A stretch of DNA of 64,000 bases from JAHIYU01 sp964476155. Lineage in GTDB: Bacteria; Krumholzibacteriota; Krumholzibacteriia; LZORAL124-64-63. The notes under the pieces are model-generated. The model made no database searches, was not told the DNA's origin, and saw nothing but the letters and a program-made list of their open reading frames with translations. The position numbers were made by a program, and so were the translations under genes. Of the stretch, positions 47,001 through 56,355 are shown in pieces; position 1 is the first letter of the stretch; the number at the start of each line of letters is the position of its first letter. Location of the stretch: assembly GCA_964476155.1 (NCBI GenBank), contig CAYYYS010000009.1, positions 23,812 to 87,811 on the forward strand, written 5' to 3'.

Positions 47001-47331
47001 CCGGATCAACAAGCTGCGCCGTCGGCTCGGCTTGTACGAGGCCGTGTTGCAGGCGGGGCAGGAACGCTTCCGGCCCATCGTAATGACCACCGCGACCACC
47101 GTCCTGGGTCTGCTGCCCATGGCACTGGGCCTGGGCGAAGGCGCCGAACTGCGCGCGCCCCTGGCGATCACGGTCATCGCGGGCCTGTTGCTGGCGACCC
47201 TGCTGACACTGGTGGTTGTTCCGGTCGTCTACACGCTGATCACGCCCAACGCCGAGGTTCCGGTCGGCGCGCGGGGTCGCGTGCGGAAGCCACTGGTCAG
47301 GTCGGCCGGGTTGGCGCGAGGGGAGTCCTGA
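44032..47331 (+). CDS. RND efflux permease 1
   Basis: The 1099-residue inner-membrane pump has two RND halves, including the TM4 sequence LGGLALGVGMLVDNSIVVLE with the proton-relay aspartate. Between TM6 and TM7 there is an extra stretch of roughly 90 residues with one or two hydrophobic segments (AIMLGFVLFLPVLLVTLVRQ), which standard AcrB-type pumps do not have. It starts with GTG 40 bp after the adaptor and ends 1 bp before permease 2. Substrates are unknown; the paired-permease layout recalls MdtBC-type heteromeric pumps. Confidence 0.93.
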   Translation: MKAIRFAVTHPVTIWMATLAAVVFGMVALGRLDMRLLPEIRYPSLTLQTEIPNTTPVDVENLVTRPLEEAVGVVPGLRRVHSISQAGLSQITMEFGWGTDMDYAALDVREKIDMIQPPEDALPSVLLKYDPSLDPVLRIGLWGDMTQVQLRNIAEDVLKREIESLQGVAAAKVAGGLEEEIQVKVDEARLSALGVPITTVNRALAQENVNASGGRLRDRNAEYIVRTLSRFENLDDIGEVTVTVRDGQPVKLRDVAAITRTHRERTTITHVDGRESVEIAVYKEGDQNIVEMAARVRSHLEHTREQLPGGVNVEVLFDQSVFIAKAISEVRNNALLGGLLAVLVLFVFLRDFRSTLIIGVSIPISIVATFILMHTRGVSLNVMSLGGLALGVGMLVDNSIVVLEAIHRRREEAKGDVDRRKLTVKGASEVGSAVIASTLTTVAVFVPIVFVVVGVAGQIFRDQALTVTFSLFVSLIVALTFTPMAMAWGARDGGADQGGERLAFRRRLFAWTRFAGETRNFWWYPRAIMLGFVLFLPVLLVTLVRQLGWLIGRLGGWAMVPLTTGFGIVWPRLVRSYSHLLAGALVRRGLVMVLVVLLAAGAVLLFPTLGNELIPPLAQGEFTLGLELPEGTPLSRTNTRVAAIETELASVDGIVLTASDVGVSREGNTSAQRRKENRAEIHVKLDSATKEREEQVLEDVRAILAGYPEVTQKLRRQSLFSFNAPVEVDVYGYNLDDLQATVSLVAKEMADIDGLRDVKQGMVPGSPEVRVSFDRDKLNRYNLTLSDVSETVRGKVRGTVASRIRERERHIDIRVLNEDEQRNTLQAVRNLIIAERGGISIPLSAVASMSVERGPSEIHRLGRKRVAIVTANLVGRDLGSVSQEIEARLRTLTLPANISVALGGQNDEMQKSYRSLQMAILLAVFLVYLVMAAQFESFLHPFIIMFTVPLALIGAVYGLKLTGTSVSVIAVIGAIMLAGIVVNNGIVLVDRINKLRRRLGLYEAVLQAGQERFRPIVMTTATTVLGLLPMALGLGEGAELRAPLAITVIAGLLLATLLTLVVVPVVYTLITPNAEVPVGARGRVRKPLVRSAGLARGES

Positions 47332-47332
47332 C

Positions 47333-50300
47333 ATGTGGCTCACGCGTGTTTCCCTGCGACGTCCGGTATCCCTGGCCATGGCCCTGATCACGATCATCGT
47401 GCTCGGCGCGGTGTCGATGTGGAAGATCCCGCTCGACTTCCTGCCCCGCATGGAATTTCCCTTCATCGGCGTGATCGTACCCTATCCCAACGGGATTCCC
47501 AGCGAGGTGGAGAAGGAGATCGTCCTGCCCATCGAGGAGGTGCTGGCGACTCTCGGCGGCGTGCGTGAACTGAGCAGCTATTCGGACGCTGACCAGGCCT
47601 TCGTGGGTGTCCAGTTCGACTGGGGCCGCGACGTCAACCTGCTGCGCATGGAGGTGAAGGAGCGGATCGACCAGATCCGGGGCGACCTGCCCGCGGACAT
47701 ACGCAACATCCTGCTGTTGACCTTCGACACCAACGACATCCCCATCCTCCAGGGTCGTATCGCCGCCAAGGGGCGCGACCTGTCCGAGAGCTGGGATCTG
47801 CTGGATCAGAAGATCATCGCCCCGTTGCAGCGCATTCCGGGTGTGGGGCAGGTCAACATCGACGGCGTGCTGCCGACGCAGGCCTCGATCTACCTGGACT
47901 TCGACAAGATTCTCGAACACGACGTGGACGTGAGCAACCTGTTCCGAATCCTGAGTGCGGCCAACGTCGAGCTGACCGTCGGCCGGGTCACGGACGAAGG
48001 CCTGCGTTACGACGTGCGCACGGTCAGCGGCCTGAGCGGTGTCGATGATCTTCGTCTGTTGCCCATCAACGAACGTGGCCTGCGGTTGCAGGACATCGCC
48101 AATGTCGTCTACGGCGCACCCGGTCTGAGTTATGGGCGACGTCTCAACGGCGAACCGGCCATCGCCTTCTGGATTCAGAAGGCGTCGGGTTTCAACACGG
48201 TCGAGGTGTGCCGCGCCGTCGAGGCCGAACTGACGCGCATCAACCTCGATCCCTCACTGCAGGGCATCAGCAGTTTCGCCTTTTTCAACCAGGCCGACCA
48301 GATCACCAATTCGTTGAAGGGTCTCTTTCAGGGCGGATCGATCGGCTCGCTGCTGGCCGTGCTTGTGCTCTACCTGTTCCTGCGGCGCCTGAGCATGACC
48401 CTGGTGGTGTCGGTGGCGATCCCGTTGTCGATCATGGGCACCGCGGTTTTCCTCTACCTGTCGGGGCGCTCGCTCAACATCCTGACCATGATGGGATTGA
48501 TGCTGGGCGTGGGCATGCTCGTGGACAATGCCGTGGTGGTCCTGGAGTCGATCCATCGGCGACAGCGCGCGGGCGCCAGCCCCTTGGCCGCGGCCGTGCG
48601 CGGTACCCGCGAGGTGGGACGCGCGGTGGTGGCGTCGACCCTGACGACGATCATCGTCTTCGCGCCGATCATCGTCAGCAAGACCGACGAGATGTCGGTG
48701 TGGCTGGGCGAGGTGGGTGTGACCATCAGCATCATGCTGGTCTTTTCGCTCCTGGTCAGCCTGACCGTGATTCCGCCGCTCTCGGTACGTCTGACCCGCG
48801 ACAGCGGCGCCGTCAAGGAGAACGGCTGGCTGGCCGGCGTGCGCAAGCGCTATCTGCGCGTGCTCGGCTGGACGGCGTTGCGTCATCCGTTGCTGACGGC
48901 CCTGGTCATCATACCCGTAGTGTTGATCGTCACGGGCGGGATGATGAAGGTGACCAACTTCAAGCCGGAGGCGTTCGGCGACGAGGGGATTCGTCGCGAG
49001 AGTCTCTACATCAACTGCAACTTCACCGATCCCATGGACAAGTACCGTACGAGCGACTGCGTTCAGAAGGCCGAGGACTATATCGAGACGCGCCGGGAGG
49101 AATTGAGTATCCGCGATATCTACATCTACTATACAGCCGATCGCGGCGGCATCTCCCTGTTCTTCGAGTCGGGCGTGGTGTCGGACGCGTTCTACAAGGA
49201 TGTCCGTGACGATCTGCGCGAAAACCTGCCCAAGCAGGCGGGGCTGAAATACGAGTTCGGGGACGAAGAGGGTCAGGGATCCGGCGTGAAAACCTTCGCG
49301 ATAACCATCCACGGCGAGGAGACCGAGCTGTTGATGGAGATCGGCCAGGACGTCAAGCACCTGTTGGCGTCGGTCGAGGGCGTGAGCGATCTGCGCGCAG
49401 AGGGCGAGGACGGCAACAAGGAGATCCAGATCCACGTGGATCGCGAGGCGGCCGCGCGCGTGGGCGTGACGCCCGACACCATTTCCCAGATCATGGGTCT
49501 GACCTATCGCGGCGTGCAGCTCCCGCGTCTGAACACCGGCCAGAAGGAAGTCGATATGGTCGTGGTGCTCGATCCGAGTGATCGCGAGAGCATCGAGAAT
49601 CTGTCGATCCTGACCGTGGGCGCGGTCGAGGGACAAGCCGTCCAGCTCGGCCAGGTGGCTGATTTCACCATCGAAGAGAGCCCCCGGCGCATTTTCCGCG
49701 AAAACCAGAAGTCCGGCATCACCATCCGCGGCACCTACGACGGCGAGAAGCTGGACGACGCCCTGGACAAGTTCCGGATCCTGCTCGACGGCGTGGAGTT
49801 TCCCATCGGCTACGGCTGGGATTTCGGTTCCCAGATCCGCCGCGGTCAGCAGCAGCAGAGCGAGATGGGTTTGAACATGCTGCTGGCGCTGGTCTGCGTC
49901 TTCTTCGTGATGGCCAGCCTCTTCGAGTCGCTGCTGCATCCGCTGGTCGTGATGAGTTGCGTGCCCTTCGCATCGGTGGGGGTGTTCTGGATCATGATGG
50001 CCACCGGCACGCCGTTCAACATGATGGCCATGATCGGCATCGTGATATTGATCGGGATCGTGGTGAACAACGGCATTGTGCTGATCGACCACATCAACAA
50101 CCATCGGCGTGAGGGGTTGACCCTCGAAGAGGCGCTGATTGCCGGCTGCCGCGACCGGCTGCGTCCGATCCTGATGACCGCCGGTACGACCATCCTCGGC
50201 CTGTTGCCGCTGGCGATTTTCAAAGGCGCGCATGTGGGGGACGCCGAGTATTATCCCATGGCCCGGGCGATCATCGGCGGGTTGGCTTCGAGTACGCTGC

Positions 50301-50428
50301 TCACGTTGATCGTGCTGCCCACGTATTATCTCATTGCCAATCGGTATGCCGTGGCGTTCACGACGGGGTTGCGGGCGATGTTGAAGGGGCGGGGTGAGGC
50401 GGGGACGGGCGTAGCGCCTTCGGCCTGA
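47333..50428 (+). CDS. RND efflux permease 2
   Basis: The 1031-residue permease is a second RND pump subunit: N-terminal helix and SLRRPVSLAMALITIIVLG, porter domains, TM4 motif MLGVGMLVDNAVVVLESIHR, and C-terminal IGIVILIGIVVNNGIVLIDH. It lacks the central insertion of permease 1. Spaced one base from the previous stop, it is translationally coupled. Together the two would form a heterotrimer or two alternative pumps served by the one adaptor. Confidence 0.94.
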   Translation: MWLTRVSLRRPVSLAMALITIIVLGAVSMWKIPLDFLPRMEFPFIGVIVPYPNGIPSEVEKEIVLPIEEVLATLGGVRELSSYSDADQAFVGVQFDWGRDVNLLRMEVKERIDQIRGDLPADIRNILLLTFDTNDIPILQGRIAAKGRDLSESWDLLDQKIIAPLQRIPGVGQVNIDGVLPTQASIYLDFDKILEHDVDVSNLFRILSAANVELTVGRVTDEGLRYDVRTVSGLSGVDDLRLLPINERGLRLQDIANVVYGAPGLSYGRRLNGEPAIAFWIQKASGFNTVEVCRAVEAELTRINLDPSLQGISSFAFFNQADQITNSLKGLFQGGSIGSLLAVLVLYLFLRRLSMTLVVSVAIPLSIMGTAVFLYLSGRSLNILTMMGLMLGVGMLVDNAVVVLESIHRRQRAGASPLAAAVRGTREVGRAVVASTLTTIIVFAPIIVSKTDEMSVWLGEVGVTISIMLVFSLLVSLTVIPPLSVRLTRDSGAVKENGWLAGVRKRYLRVLGWTALRHPLLTALVIIPVVLIVTGGMMKVTNFKPEAFGDEGIRRESLYINCNFTDPMDKYRTSDCVQKAEDYIETRREELSIRDIYIYYTADRGGISLFFESGVVSDAFYKDVRDDLRENLPKQAGLKYEFGDEEGQGSGVKTFAITIHGEETELLMEIGQDVKHLLASVEGVSDLRAEGEDGNKEIQIHVDREAAARVGVTPDTISQIMGLTYRGVQLPRLNTGQKEVDMVVVLDPSDRESIENLSILTVGAVEGQAVQLGQVADFTIEESPRRIFRENQKSGITIRGTYDGEKLDDALDKFRILLDGVEFPIGYGWDFGSQIRRGQQQQSEMGLNMLLALVCVFFVMASLFESLLHPLVVMSCVPFASVGVFWIMMATGTPFNMMAMIGIVILIGIVVNNGIVLIDHINNHRREGLTLEEALIAGCRDRLRPILMTAGTTILGLLPLAIFKGAHVGDAEYYPMARAIIGGLASSTLLTLIVLPTYYLIANRYAVAFTTGLRAMLKGRGEAGTGVAPSA

Positions 50429-50622
50429 TCATCGACCCACTTCATTCCATCTTCGACTGGGACGTGCCGCTCTTTTACAACAACACGTCCGGGACGACCA
50501 AGCAGTACTACCTGTTTGTTGACGGATACAGTCAGGGCTTCGCGGGCGGTTTCGTCATGTCCGGGTACAACGGCGGCTCTGGTGTCGAGATCACGATCAG
50601 GATTCCCCTCGACGGCAGATGA
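50429..50622 (+). pseudogene. C-terminal remnant of a secreted beta-sandwich protein
   Basis: Directly after the permease stop, an unbroken frame without a start reads SIFDWDVPLFYNNTSGTTKQ, YYLFVDGYSQGFAGGFVMSG and EITIRIPLDGR, then stops at 50620. Repeated V/I-D-x-Y/W strands and a G-x-F-x-M pattern look like the last strands of an exported pre-peptidase or beta-sandwich domain. Its 5' part is gone, so the RND operon end marks a deletion or insertion junction. Confidence 0.5.
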
Positions 50623-50705
50623 CTTCCCGACACTTCGCACGTCGGACGGACTGGTGTATAATCCGGGCGAACCGGAACCATATAACCAGCCGTGGAGACA
50701 CCTGT

Positions 50706-51641
50706 ATGAGACTGAGATGGCTGCTGTCTTGCCTGATTACAGTTTCGGCCGCCTGTGCTCTGGCCGCCGAAATGGTCCCGACACCGATCATGTCCTTCAA
50801 TATCCGCTACGCGACCGCCGCAGACGGCCCCGACAGTTGGGAGAACCGGCGTTACCTGGTTCGCGTCGCGATTCGCGAACACGACCCACATATCCTGGGC
50901 GTGCAGGAATGTCTCTGGGAACAGGGCGTCGAGCTGGACCGGGCCTTCGGCGCTTATCGCCTGACGGGCGTCGGGCGCGACGACGGCGTTCGCAAGGGCG
51001 AGATGTGCCTCATCTTCACCCGCCGCGATCGCTATCATGTGTTGGACCAGGGCAACTTCTGGCTGAGCGAGACGCCCGAGACACCGGGCAGCAAGGGCTG
51101 GGACGCGGTCTGCCCGCGTATCGTCACCTGGGTCAAGCTGCGCGACCGCTGGTGCAATCCGGACACGCTCTATGTCTTCAACACCCATTTCGACCATGTC
51201 GGCGAGGAGGCGCGGTCTCGCGGCGCCGAGTTCTTGCAGCAGCGCATCGCCGAGATCTCACAAGGGTATCCGGTGATCCTGATGGGGGACTTCAATGCGC
51301 CGGCCGCAGGTGACAGCCCCCCGTACCGTCTACTGGCCGAGGAGGGCTGGCGCGTCGACGTGCCGTTGCGAGATACCTTTGGCGCCGCGTCCTCGGAAAT
51401 GCGTCGCCGCGGCGCCGGCACCTTCCATGGCTTCGGCGGCGAACCCACGCGCGGGCGCATCGATTGGATCCTGGCTTCACAGGCTTTTGCGGTGACTGAT
51501 GCGGGGCTCTCGCGATACCAGATGGACGGGCAGTATCCGTCGGATCATTTCCCGGTTTGGGCGGTCTTCCAGCTGGAGAGGCATCCACCGCTGCCGGGGG
51601 ATGAGATCGATCTGATTACCGGGGCTACGCCGCACTATTGA
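50706..51641 (+). CDS. Exported endonuclease/exonuclease/phosphatase-family protein
   Basis: The 311-residue protein has a signal peptide (MRLRWLLSCLITVSAACALA). It then follows the EEP fold: IMSFNIRYA, the metal Glu in GVQECLWEQ, FNTHFDHVGEEAR, GDFNAPAAG and the final SDHFPVWA. Secreted members act as nucleases, sphingomyelinases or sugar/inositol phosphatases; the R-x-D-W-I-L-A-S ending resembles secreted endonuclease/phosphatase proteins found near glycan loci. The ATG at 50706 starts the signal peptide. It is convergent with the GH38 gene. Confidence 0.88.
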   Translation: MRLRWLLSCLITVSAACALAAEMVPTPIMSFNIRYATAADGPDSWENRRYLVRVAIREHDPHILGVQECLWEQGVELDRAFGAYRLTGVGRDDGVRKGEMCLIFTRRDRYHVLDQGNFWLSETPETPGSKGWDAVCPRIVTWVKLRDRWCNPDTLYVFNTHFDHVGEEARSRGAEFLQQRIAEISQGYPVILMGDFNAPAAGDSPPYRLLAEEGWRVDVPLRDTFGAASSEMRRRGAGTFHGFGGEPTRGRIDWILASQAFAVTDAGLSRYQMDGQYPSDHFPVWAVFQLERHPPLPGDEIDLITGATPHY

Positions 51642-51681
51642 TAAGCGTTTTCAAAGTGTACGCGTGTAGACTTTTGAGAGA

Positions 51682-54405
51682 TCAGGCGAAGGCGATCTCC
51701 AGGGTTGAGATCTCATGCGCTTTCAGCGCGACCGACAGGCTTCGTGTCTCGTGTGTGAGTGAGTTCCCGCGTGATTCCAGAAGATCGGAGTGCCAAACTC
51801 CAGCCACATCGCGCCCGAAGGACAGCGGTGCCGTACACGACTCGTCCGCCAGATTGCACACCCGCACGATCAGGGTATCCCGCTCCTCGCATTGCTTCAC
51901 AGCCGTAACCTGCACCCGCGTTTCGTCACACCGCAGCAGCCATCCGCCCGCGGCGGCCTGCTCCGCCACGCCCTGCACCGACAGGGGCGGGCAACGCCAG
52001 TGGGTCGAGGCGCCGGGGACGTCGGCGTCGAGCCAGCCACCCGCGTAGGGCCTGACCGCGAACGCGAACTCGTGTGGGCCTGGACACTGAGCCTCCGGGG
52101 TGTACAGGGTCGGGCCGGCGCTGCCGCGGCGAGTGGGTTCGATGTCGTCGCGCGAGAGCCAGCCGACCGAGCGTAGCAGGGTAAGAGCCAGTCCGGCGCC
52201 ATGGTCGCTGCGGAAGCCTTCCACTTCGGGCAGGCCACGGTTGAAAACAGCCAGACCGCGCGTCCCGTCCTCCAGGCAGGAAAATCCCTGCTGCGGCCAG
52301 GTGGATGGTGTGGGTTGGATCCAGTCGGGTGTGGCGTTGCGAACAAGGGGGCGCGACTGGACGAGGTAACGATCCTCGGAAATCAGCGTGTCGGTGTGCA
52401 GCGACGTCGGGAAACGCAGGCGCAGGCGGTGATCCTCGGCGCGGTTGTCGAACCGGAGGCGCGCGTCGACCACGGGCGAGTCGTGGCGCAGGGTCAGGCG
52501 CAGGGTCGTGGGGCAATCGACGGTTTCAGTGACGTAACCCGTGCGGTCAGGGGTCAGACGGGCGGGTAGGCGTACCGTGAAATCACAGTCCAGTGCGCCT
52601 TCGAGCGTCGTGGCGGAAGCGTGGACCGATCCCGGCACGATCACCGGCGCGCCGGTCTCGCCGACGGGATGAAAATCGTACTCGTCGCCCGCGTCGCTTT
52701 GGTCCTCGATTACAGCCAGCCCGGGATATTCGGCTCCCGTGGTCTTGTCGATCAGATCGAATGTGCCTTCGGGATGGAGGCGCACCGCTACCAGGTCGTT
52801 CTCCAGCGAGTTCGCGCCGGCGATGATCGACCCATCCGGCGTCCCGCATGGTGCCGCCTCTTCCAGGCGGAAGGGCGCATGACCGCAAGGCGGCAACTCC
52901 GCCGTGAAACGAATGGTCAGGCGGGTGTCGCTGTCGGCCTCGTCCCGGGACATGCGGTACGGGAAGTGTTCGCGGTAGGGCGCGAAATCCGTGTCCTGGG
53001 CCGCGCCGGTGAGCGGCAGCCGGTGGTCGACACCCCAGAACCGCTCCACGCGCCGGGTCTCGGCGACCTCGTAAGGCACTTCGTCACCGGCCTCGTCCAC
53101 CAGCCGCAAGGCGTCGTAGTCGAAAGGTTGCAGAACGATGGTCCGTGTGATCACCTCACGCCGCACCTGCGGCAGGGGATTGGCCATGCACAGTATGGTG
53201 TAGCGGTCGCCGTCCGGAGAGACGCCGAAGGTGGGCGCGAGATCCGCCAGCGCCCGCTGCAACGACCGTTCGGCGGTCAGCCGGGCCAACGCGAAGCGTG
53301 GCATCATATCGCGATGCACTTGGTCGATGCTGCACCCGCAGATGGAATCGTGGGGATGGTTGAGCAACAGCTCGCGCCATGCGTCGCGCAGCAGGCCGGC
53401 GGGATAGTCCTGCCCGTGGACGAAGGTCGCGTAGGCCAGCAATGGCTCGGCCGCGCCGGCCAGCAGCGCTTCACACCGCTCGTTCTCCTGCTTGAGATAC
53501 ATCCGCGCCGACCACACGCCCGACAGGATGTTGCGATCGTAGCCGTCGAGCATTTCGCCTTCGCGGACGCGAGTATCCGGGCCGGCCTCACCGGCGGCGG
53601 CCACGAAATCCTGCAGCCCCGCGTGGATGAATTCGGTGTCGGGATAGGCGTCGCGCAGAGCGTCCATCACACGCGGAAAGCCGCGCTGCGGCGGGAAGTG
53701 GTCGCACCCGTTGCTGATCAGGAAGGGGTCGGCGCCGGGACGCTCGGCCCCGGCCGTGAAGAGCTCGCGGATTTTCTGCACGGCCAGTGCCGGATCTATC
53801 TCGCGGCGCGTATGCGCGTGCCACAACTCGGCGTGGCCAAGACTGCCGGCGGCGCAGTAACCCTGCACATGGTTGAGCGCCAGGACCTCGCTGCCGTCGG
53901 GCCCACGCCAGGTGAAGCGCCAACCGAGCGACTCGGCCTCGTCGCCCAGTCCCCGTTCGAAGACGAAGGACTCCAGGCCGGCGCCGCGCAGCAGTTGCGG
54001 CATCTGCGCCACGTGTCCGAACGAGTCGGGCATGTAGCCCACCTGCAGACGCCCACCGAGTGCCTGCGCGACCTGATCGCCCATCAGCAGGTTGCGCGCC
54101 AGCGACTCGCCCGAGACCAGGAACTCGTCCGGCAGAACGAACCAGGGGCCCAGTGAGAGCCGTCCCGACTCGGCCAGGGCTTGCACGCGCGGCGCGTCTT
54201 CGGGGCACACGTTCAGGTGGTCCTCCAGCACGGCAACCTGGCCGTCCAGCAGGAAATGGCGCTCCGGGTCGGACTCGAGGGTGTCCAGTACCTGTCCGAC
54301 CACCCGCACCAGATCCACGCGGAACTCGGCGCAGGTCAGGTACCACTCGCGATCCCAGTGGGTGTGCGAAACCACGAAGGCGGTTCGGGGCTCAATCCGC
54401 GTCAT
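51682..54405 (-). CDS. GH38 alpha-mannosidase
   Basis: The 907-residue enzyme has the zinc-site motif HTHWDREW (His16, Asp18), the nucleophile Asp127 in GYMPDSFGH, and the downstream NHPHDSICGCSIDQVH block. Beta-sandwich domains follow to the C-terminus. No signal peptide is seen, so it acts in the cytoplasm on imported alpha-mannosides. It overlaps the upstream GH130 gene by 14 bp and is third in an operon with a PNGase F-like lipoprotein, which points to trimming of high-mannose N-glycans. Confidence 0.93.
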   Translation of the reverse strand: MTRIEPRTAFVVSHTHWDREWYLTCAEFRVDLVRVVGQVLDTLESDPERHFLLDGQVAVLEDHLNVCPEDAPRVQALAESGRLSLGPWFVLPDEFLVSGESLARNLLMGDQVAQALGGRLQVGYMPDSFGHVAQMPQLLRGAGLESFVFERGLGDEAESLGWRFTWRGPDGSEVLALNHVQGYCAAGSLGHAELWHAHTRREIDPALAVQKIRELFTAGAERPGADPFLISNGCDHFPPQRGFPRVMDALRDAYPDTEFIHAGLQDFVAAAGEAGPDTRVREGEMLDGYDRNILSGVWSARMYLKQENERCEALLAGAAEPLLAYATFVHGQDYPAGLLRDAWRELLLNHPHDSICGCSIDQVHRDMMPRFALARLTAERSLQRALADLAPTFGVSPDGDRYTILCMANPLPQVRREVITRTIVLQPFDYDALRLVDEAGDEVPYEVAETRRVERFWGVDHRLPLTGAAQDTDFAPYREHFPYRMSRDEADSDTRLTIRFTAELPPCGHAPFRLEEAAPCGTPDGSIIAGANSLENDLVAVRLHPEGTFDLIDKTTGAEYPGLAVIEDQSDAGDEYDFHPVGETGAPVIVPGSVHASATTLEGALDCDFTVRLPARLTPDRTGYVTETVDCPTTLRLTLRHDSPVVDARLRFDNRAEDHRLRLRFPTSLHTDTLISEDRYLVQSRPLVRNATPDWIQPTPSTWPQQGFSCLEDGTRGLAVFNRGLPEVEGFRSDHGAGLALTLLRSVGWLSRDDIEPTRRGSAGPTLYTPEAQCPGPHEFAFAVRPYAGGWLDADVPGASTHWRCPPLSVQGVAEQAAAGGWLLRCDETRVQVTAVKQCEERDTLIVRVCNLADESCTAPLSFGRDVAGVWHSDLLESRGNSLTHETRSLSVALKAHEISTLEIAFA

Positions 54406-55360
54406 GACACGCTCCCAGCAGGTCCCGGACGGTGCTTGTAGCCAGGCCGACCACCGTGTCGGCGGCGCCGTAGTAGATCTTCAAGTCGGTATCGAGGTCG
54501 ACGAAACCCTCTTCGTCCACGGCGTCGGCAACCCAGCCGGAAGGGAAGACCACGTTGGGGACCTGGCCGCTCAACTCGTATGGTTCGCGCGGTTCGAGGA
54601 TGTTGCGACGGGTGCGCGCGATGACGTTCACGGGATCGCCCAGGTCCAGAAGCGCGGCGCCGGCCTGATAGATGTTCACGCCCTGGAAGTGGGTGGCGAC
54701 GCCGTGGTACAGGAACAACCAGCCCTCGCGGGTCTTGAGCGGCGGCGTGCCGGGACCGATGAGTTCGTCCCAGGCGCGGGGACGCCCGGCCATGACCTCG
54801 CCGCGCGGCGTCCAGGTGATCAGGTCGTCGGACTCGGCGAGAACGATGGTGTCCCCGGTAACCGGGCCGCCCACACGCTTGGCCGTGTTGGGGCGCTCGA
54901 GCCGCAGCCACAGGCCGCCCACGCGCTCGGGAAATATCACGCCGTTGCGCGAGTCCGGCGGCGAGACGCCCGCCATTTGCAGGACGCCGTCTTCGCCGAG
55001 TCGCCCCGTGCCCAACCGGCACCCCTCGTCCGTGTCGATGGCCACGCAGCAGATCAACTCGCAGCCGACGGTCGTCAGCCGCGGGTCGTAGACGTGATGG
55101 GCCGTGAAGTCCGCGTCTTCGAGACCGCGCACTTCGACGAGGTTTTCATCCACGCGGAAGCGCAAGCCGTCGTGGCTCCAGGCGCGGATCAGGCCGGTCT
55201 CGCGACCACGCGACTGGACCCGCAACAGCAGCATCACCTGGTCGTCCACCCGTACGGCGCCGGGATTGAAGACGGAGCTCACGTCCACGAAGGCCGGTGG
55301 GATCGCGGGGATGTCGGCGCGGTCGAGGATGGGGTTGCCGGTGATGCGTTCGAGTGTCAT
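54392..55360 (-). CDS. GH130 beta-mannoside phosphorylase
   Basis: The 322-residue five-bladed propeller enzyme has NPILDRADIP, the FNPGAVRVDDQVMLLLRV strand, TAHHVYDPRLT with the catalytic-region Asp, and a phosphate-binding-type PPLKTREGWLFLYHG segment. GH130 enzymes release mannose-1-phosphate from beta-1,4-mannosides; the N-glycan core Man-GlcNAc is the likely substrate given its neighbours. No signal peptide. The ATG at 55360 is given; a GTG at 55369 overlapping the upstream stop (GTGA) is equally plausible. Confidence 0.9.
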   Translation of the reverse strand: MTLERITGNPILDRADIPAIPPAFVDVSSVFNPGAVRVDDQVMLLLRVQSRGRETGLIRAWSHDGLRFRVDENLVEVRGLEDADFTAHHVYDPRLTTVGCELICCVAIDTDEGCRLGTGRLGEDGVLQMAGVSPPDSRNGVIFPERVGGLWLRLERPNTAKRVGGPVTGDTIVLAESDDLITWTPRGEVMAGRPRAWDELIGPGTPPLKTREGWLFLYHGVATHFQGVNIYQAGAALLDLGDPVNVIARTRRNILEPREPYELSGQVPNVVFPSGWVADAVDEEGFVDLDTDLKIYYGAADTVVGLATSTVRDLLGACHDAD

Positions 55361-55365
55361 GTCGA

Positions 55366-56355
55366 TCACCGCCAGCCGCTCAGATGCGCCGAGACCCGCC
55401 AATAGCCGTGGTACCCCTCGTCGTTCGCGGGACGGATATCCTCCACGCGGTAGCTCACTTCATGCTCTCCCGGCGTGAGCCATTCGCTCAGGTCTACCAC
55501 CACCGGCCGCACCACGTCGCCCGGGCACCAGCCGCTGCGGCTGTAGTCGCTGCTCCACGACCCGTCCGACCAGCGCGCGCAGTACGGGTTGACCGCGCGC
55601 AGTTTGCCGCAGTCGTCGCGCCAGGGGCGGAAGCGGTGGACCTCGATCCCGTCCACGAGGATCACGTTGTCCTTGGAGATGAATTCGTCGGCGTCGCGGC
55701 CGTCGGTGCAATGGCCGGAGACCATCACGTAGAGCAGGGCGCGGCGGTTGGCTTCGGGGATGGTCACGGTACCGGTTACCTCGGGCGTCTCGGTCTTCAG
55801 TCCGCCGTCCACGAAGAAGAGGCCGTGCGTCCAGGCGGGCACGGCGGTGCCGGCGCCGGGCATGAAGACCAGTTCCACGTCCACACGCCAGGCCGGCGTG
55901 ACCCAGGTGTCGATGAAGACCTCGAATTCGCAATGCCCCGTGAGCAGAGGCGCCAGGTGGGTGACGTCGACCTCGTGTTCGATGGCGCCGCCGTACGCGG
56001 TCATGAACTTGATCATCTCGATGGGCGCCATGCCCGGCTTGATCAGTGTCACATGCCCGGCCCGGTCCCAGCGATCGATGACGTTGCGCATGTCCTTCAC
56101 GATGGGTCGGACGCGCAGGACCGCGGTTATCCGGGGTCGGCCGACCGTCGGAGGAAACTCGCGATAGGTTCGCATGACGCGACCGTTGTCGTGCGCCGTG
56201 GCGAAGGGGGAGTCGTGGCGGTCCGGTTCCTCGGGGGTGAAGTGGACGGTCACGTCTTCATAGAGGGTGATGACGGTGGGAGCAGGGGGATCCACGCGGG
56301 AGCCGCAGCCGGTCAAGAGCAGAAGCAGAGCGACGAGGATGAGGGCCAGGCGCAT
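55366..56355 (-). CDS. PNGase F-like lipoprotein (peptide:N-glycosidase)
   Basis: The 329-residue protein has a lipobox (LLTGC) and two eight-stranded jelly-roll halves. The second carries SGHCTDGRDADEFISKDN, DGIEVHRFRPWRDDCG and RSGWCPGDVV, matching the C-terminal domain of PNGase F, which cuts the bond between asparagine and the first GlcNAc. The lipid anchor would place it on the outer membrane or surface. It is first in the operon with GH130 and GH38. GGAG precedes the ATG at 56355. Confidence 0.82.
   Translation of the reverse strand: MRLALILVALLLLLTGCGSRVDPPAPTVITLYEDVTVHFTPEEPDRHDSPFATAHDNGRVMRTYREFPPTVGRPRITAVLRVRPIVKDMRNVIDRWDRAGHVTLIKPGMAPIEMIKFMTAYGGAIEHEVDVTHLAPLLTGHCEFEVFIDTWVTPAWRVDVELVFMPGAGTAVPAWTHGLFFVDGGLKTETPEVTGTVTIPEANRRALLYVMVSGHCTDGRDADEFISKDNVILVDGIEVHRFRPWRDDCGKLRAVNPYCARWSDGSWSSDYSRSGWCPGDVVRPVVVDLSEWLTPGEHEVSYRVEDIRPANDEGYHGYWRVSAHLSGWR

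Noticed and set aside
44599..47466. 955-codon minus-strand frame opposite RND permease 1
   Set aside because: His/Gln/Arg-rich shadow of a well-supported permease.
48254..50233. 659-codon minus-strand frame opposite RND permease 2
   Set aside because: Shadow frame with no hydrophobic or domain pattern of its own.
52621..54156. 511-codon plus-strand frame opposite GH38
   Set aside because: Antisense to the mannosidase; low-complexity product.
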